From Microplitis mediator (lineage: Eukaryota > Arthropoda > Insecta > Hymenoptera > Braconidae), in the NCBI RefSeq assembly GCF_029852145.1, contig NC_079974.1, positions 22,298,082 to 22,362,081 of the forward strand: a stretch of 64,000 nucleotides of DNA, read 5' to 3'. Position 1 is the first letter of the stretch. Each line of letters opens with the position of its first letter. Position numbers and translations under genes: made by a program. Of this stretch, positions 60,101 to 64,000 are shown in pieces. The notes under the pieces were generated by a model. The model was not told the origin of the DNA. It was given only the letters and a program-made list of their open reading frames with translations, and ran no database searches.

Positions 60101-63100
60101 TTCCAGAGAAAATTTAACTGGCGATAATTCTAATTTTTCTATGGTATTTCTATGGGATGTCTCTGGAATTTCCAGAAAAAATTTAACTGGCGATAATTCT
60201 AATTTTTCTATGGTATTTCTATGGGATGTCTCTGGAATTTCCAGAGAAAATTTAACTGGCGATAATTCTAATTTTTCTATGGTATTTCTATGGGATGTCT
60301 CTGGAATTTCCAGAGAAAATTTAACTGGCGATAATTCTATTTTTTCTATGGTATTTCTATGGGATGTCTCTGGAATTTCCAGAGAAAATTTAACTGGCGA
60401 TAATTCTACTTTTTCTATGGTATTTCTATGGGATGTCTCTGGAATTTCCAGCGAAAATTTAACTGGCGATAATTCTATTTTTTCTATGGTATTTCTATGG
60501 GATGTCTCTGGAATTTCCAGCGAAAATTTAACTGGCGATAATTCTATTTTTTCTATGGTATTTCTATGGGATGTCTCTGGAATTTCCAGAGAAAATTTAA
60601 CTGGCGATAATTCTAATTTTTCTATGGTATTTCTATGGGATGTCTCTGGAATTTCCAGAGAAAATTTAACTGGCGATAATTCTAATTTTTCTATGGTATT
60701 TCTATGGGATGTCTCTGGAATTTCCAGAGAAAATTTAACTGGCGATAATTCTACTTTTTCTATGGTATTTCTATGGGATGTCTCTGGAATTTCCAGAGAA
60801 AATTTAACTGGCGATAATTCTAATTTTTCTATGGTATTTCTATGGGATGTCTCTGGAATTTCCAGAGAAAATTTAACTGGCGATAATTCTAATTTTTCTA
60901 TGGTATTTCTATGGGATGTCTCTGGAATTTCCAGAAAAAATTTAACTGGCGACAATTCTAATTTTTCTATGGTATTTCTATGGGATGTCTCTGGAATTTC
61001 CAGAGAAAATTTAACTGGCGATAATTCTAATTTTTCTATGGTATTTCTATGGGATGTCTCTGGAATTTCCAGAGAAAATTTAACTGGCGATAATTCTAAT
61101 TTTTCTATGGTATTTCTATGGGATGTCTCTGGAATTTCCAGAGAAAATTTAACTGGCGATAATTCTATTTTTTCTATGGTATTTCTATGGGATGTCTCTG
61201 GAATTTCCAGAAAAAATTTAACTGGCGATAATTCTACTTTTTCTATGGTATTTCTATGGGATGTCTCTGGAATTTCCAGCGAAAATTTAACTGGCGATAA
61301 TTCTATTTTTTCTATGGTATTTCTATGGGATGTCTCTGGAATTTCCAGCGAAAATTTAACTGGCGATAATTCTAATTTTTCTATGGTATTTCTATGGGAT
61401 GTCTCTGGAATTTCCAGAGAAAATTTAACTGGCGATAATTCTAATTTTTCTATGGTATTTCTATGGGATGTCTCTGGAATTTCCAGCGAAAATTTAACTG
61501 GCGATAATTCTAATTTTTCTATGGTATTTCTATGGGATGTCTCTGGAATTTCCAGAGAAAATTTAACTGGCGATAATTCTAATTTTTCTATGGTATTTCT
61601 ATGGGATGTCTCTGGAATTTCCAGAGAAAATTTATCTGGCGATAATTCTAATTTTTCTATGGTATTTCTATGGGATGTCTCTGGAATTTCCAGAGAAAAT
61701 TTAACTGGCGATAATTCTATTTTTTCTATGGTATTTCTATGGGATGTCTCTGGAATTTCCAGAAAAAATTTAACTGGCGATAATTCTACTTTTTCTATGG
61801 TATTTCTATGGGATGTCTCTGGAATTTCCAGCGAAAATTTAACTGGCGATAATTCTATTTTTTCTATGGTATTTCTATGGGATGTCTCTGGAATTTCCAG
61901 AGAAAATTTAACTGGCGATAATTCTATTTTTTCTATGGTATTTCTATGGGATGTCTCTGGAATTTCCAGAGAAAATTTAACTGGCGATAATTCTATTTTT
62001 TCTATGGTATTTCTATGGGATGTCTCTGGAATTTCCAGAGAAAATTTAACTGGCGATAATTCTAATCTTTCTATGGTATTTCTATGGGATGTCTCTGGAA
62101 TTTCCAGAGAAAATTTAACTGGCGATAATTCTAATCTTTCTATGGTATTTCTATGGGATGTCTCTGGAATTTCCAGAGAAAATTTAACTGGCGATAATTC
62201 TATTTTTTCTATGGTATTTCTATGGGATGTCTCTGGAATTTCCAGAGAAAATTTAACTGGCGATAATTCTATTTTTTCTATGGTATTTCTATGGGATGTC
62301 TCTGGAATTTCCAGAAAAAATTTAACTGGCGATAATTCTACTTTTTCTATGGTATTTCTATGGGATGTCTCTGGAATTTCCAGCGAAAATTTAACTGGCG
62401 ATAATTCTATTTTTTCTATGGTATTTCTATGGGATGTTTCTGGAATTTCCAGAAAAAATTTAACTGGCGATAATTCTATTTTTTCTATGGTATTTCTATG
62501 GGATGTCTCTGGAATTTCCAGAGAAAATTTAACTGGCGATAATTCTATTTTTTCTATGGTATTTCTATGGGATGTCTCTGGAATTTCCAGAGAAAATTTA
62601 ACTGGCGATAATTCTATTTTTTCTATGGTATTTCTATGGGATGTTTCTGGAATTTCCAGAGAAAATTTAACTGGCGATAATTCTATTTTTTCTATGGTAT
62701 TTCTATGGGATGTCTCTGGAATTTCCAGAGAAAATTTAACTGGCGATAATTCTATTTTTTCTATGGTATTTCTATGGGATGTCTCTGGAATTTCCAGCGA
62801 AAATTTAACTGGCGATAATTCTATTTTTTCTATGGTATTTCTATGGGATGTCTCTGGAATTTCCAGAGAAAATTTAACTGGCGATAATTCTAATTTTTCT
62901 ATGGTATTTCTATGGGATGTCTCTGGAATTTCCAGAGAAAATTTAACTGGCGATAATTCTAATTTTTCTATGGTATTTCTATGGGATGTCTCTGGAATTT
63001 CCAGAGAAAATTTAACTGGCGATAATTCTAATTTTTCTATGGTATTTCTATGGGATGTCTCTGGAATTTCCAGAGAAAATTTAACTGGCGATAATTCTAA

Positions 63101-64000
63101 TTGTTCTGTGGTATTTCTATGGGATGTCTCTGGAATTTCCAGAGAAAATTTAACTGGCGATAATTCTAATTTTTCTATGGTATTTCTATGGGATGTCTCT
63201 CGAATTTCCAGAGAAAATTTAACTGGCGATAATTCTAATTTTTCTATGGTATTTCTATGGGATGTCTCTCGAATTTCCAGAGAAAATTTAACTGGCGATA
63301 ATTCTATTTTTTCTATGGTATTTCTATGGGATGTCTCTCGAATTTCCAGAGAAAATTTAACTGGCGATAATTCTATTTTTTCTATGGTATTTCTATGGGA
63401 TGTCTCTGGAATTTCCAGAGAAAATTTAACTGGCGATAATTCTATTTTTTCTATGGTATTTCTATGGGATGTCTCTGGAATTTCCAGAGAAAATTTAACT
63501 GGCGATAATTCTAATTTTTCTATGGTATTTCTATGGGATGTCTCTGGAATTTCCAGAGAAAATTTAACTGGCGATAATTCTACTTTTTCTATGGTATTTC
63601 TATGGGATGTCTCTGGAATTTCCAGAGAAAATTTAACTGGCGATAATTCTACTTTTTCTATGGTATTTCTATGGGATGTCTCTGGAATTTCCAGAGAAAA
63701 TTTAACTGGCGATAATTCTACTTTTTCTATGGTATTTCTATGGGATGTCTCTGGAATTTCCAGAGAAAATTTAACTGGCGATAATTCTAATTTTTCTATG
63801 GTATTTCTATGGGATGTCTCTGGAATTTCCAGAGAAAATTTAACTGGCGATAATTCTAATTTTTCTATGGTATTTCTGTGGGATGTCTCTGGAATTTCCA
63901 GAGAAAATTTAACTGGCGATAATTCTAATTTTTCTATGGTATTTCTATGGGATGTCTCTGGAATTTCCAGAGAAAATTTAACTGGCGATAATTCTAATTT
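54111..64000 (+). repeat. 69-bp satellite array, right block (143 or more monomers, runs off the window)
   Basis: Same monomer, same orientation and same phase as the left block, continuing to the window end. The ATGGGATTTC variant, common on the left, is absent as far as I can read. Marker variants show a 2070-bp (30-monomer) higher-order unit: CCAGAAAAAATTT at 58106 and 60176, again at 58865 and 60935, and TTTATCTGGC at 59561 and 61631. A minus-strand frame stays open over most of 54266-60955 only because 69 is divisible by three and the monomer has no stop in that frame. Confidence 0.98.

Noticed and set aside
54266..60955. 2229-codon minus-strand frame as a gene
   Set aside because: Same satellite; it is open because the monomer lacks stops in that frame. 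The mild substitutions were noted, but there is no other support.
35100..64000. CRISPR-like array
   Set aside because: Monomers are directly adjacent with no unique spacers, and the DNA is eukaryotic.
35200..64000. Heat-shock elements or CENP-B boxes in the satellite monomer
   Set aside because: GAA and TTC words are spaced by 1 and 4 bases instead of 2, and the CENP-B consensus core is absent.
1..64000. tRNA, rRNA, polydnavirus or other viral genes
   Set aside because: None of the conserved stems, motifs or protein families were seen on either strand.

Overview
This is eukaryotic, AT-rich nuclear DNA with spliced genes and GT-AG introns. The gene set (an OATP/SLCO transporter with a Kazal loop, an angel-type EEP hydrolase, an ENTPD5/6-type nucleotidase, SLC25A21 and Aven) and the compact exons between AT-rich, MITE-loaded introns point to an insect. 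A parasitoid-type hymenopteran is my best guess, but it rests on composition and repeat style only. No bacterial, viral, CRISPR or tRNA features were found.

Layout: 1120-18982 (+) is a complete 12-exon OATP gene predicting 716 aa. Its large introns are full of unrelated repeats: AT-rich tandem repeats, a 3.4-kb GC-rich 12-bp minisatellite (about 9208-12597), a 1.06-kb multi-palindrome element (13665-14722), a TIR MITE with TA target duplication (16104-16690) and a ~222-bp tandem array (16742-18780). Convergent to it, 19527-23471 (-) is an angel homologue in 5 coding exons (537 aa) with a pogo-like MITE in its last intron. 26176-30003 (-) is an ENTPD5/6-like nucleotidase in 4 coding exons (482 aa). 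It faces away from SLC25A21, the mitochondrial 2-oxodicarboxylate carrier, at 31142-33648 (+, 6 exons, 306 aa); the two share a 1.1-kb divergent promoter interval. 33761-34757 (-) is a small Aven homologue in 4 exons (262 aa), tail-to-tail with SLC25A21.

From about 35100 to the end of the window (open at the right edge) lies a head-to-tail 69-bp satellite array of roughly 265 plus 143 monomers. It is interrupted once, at 53394-54110, by a 717-bp fold-back element with 306-bp, nearly perfect inverted arms flanked by TTAA. Because 69 is 23 codons, the array produces very long open frames on both strands; I do not regard these as genes. Sparse marker variants show higher-order repeats, including a 2070-bp (30-mer) block on the right side and a 276-bp (4-mer) rhythm on the left.

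The five genes are ordinary conserved housekeeping or transport genes and form no obvious functional module. The unusual content is the repeat landscape: the satellite with its fold-back insertion, the CpG-dense 12-bp minisatellite inside an otherwise AT-rich intron, and several families of short inverted-repeat elements. All exon structures are hand-built from reading-frame continuity, splice dinucleotides and family conservation, without transcript evidence.
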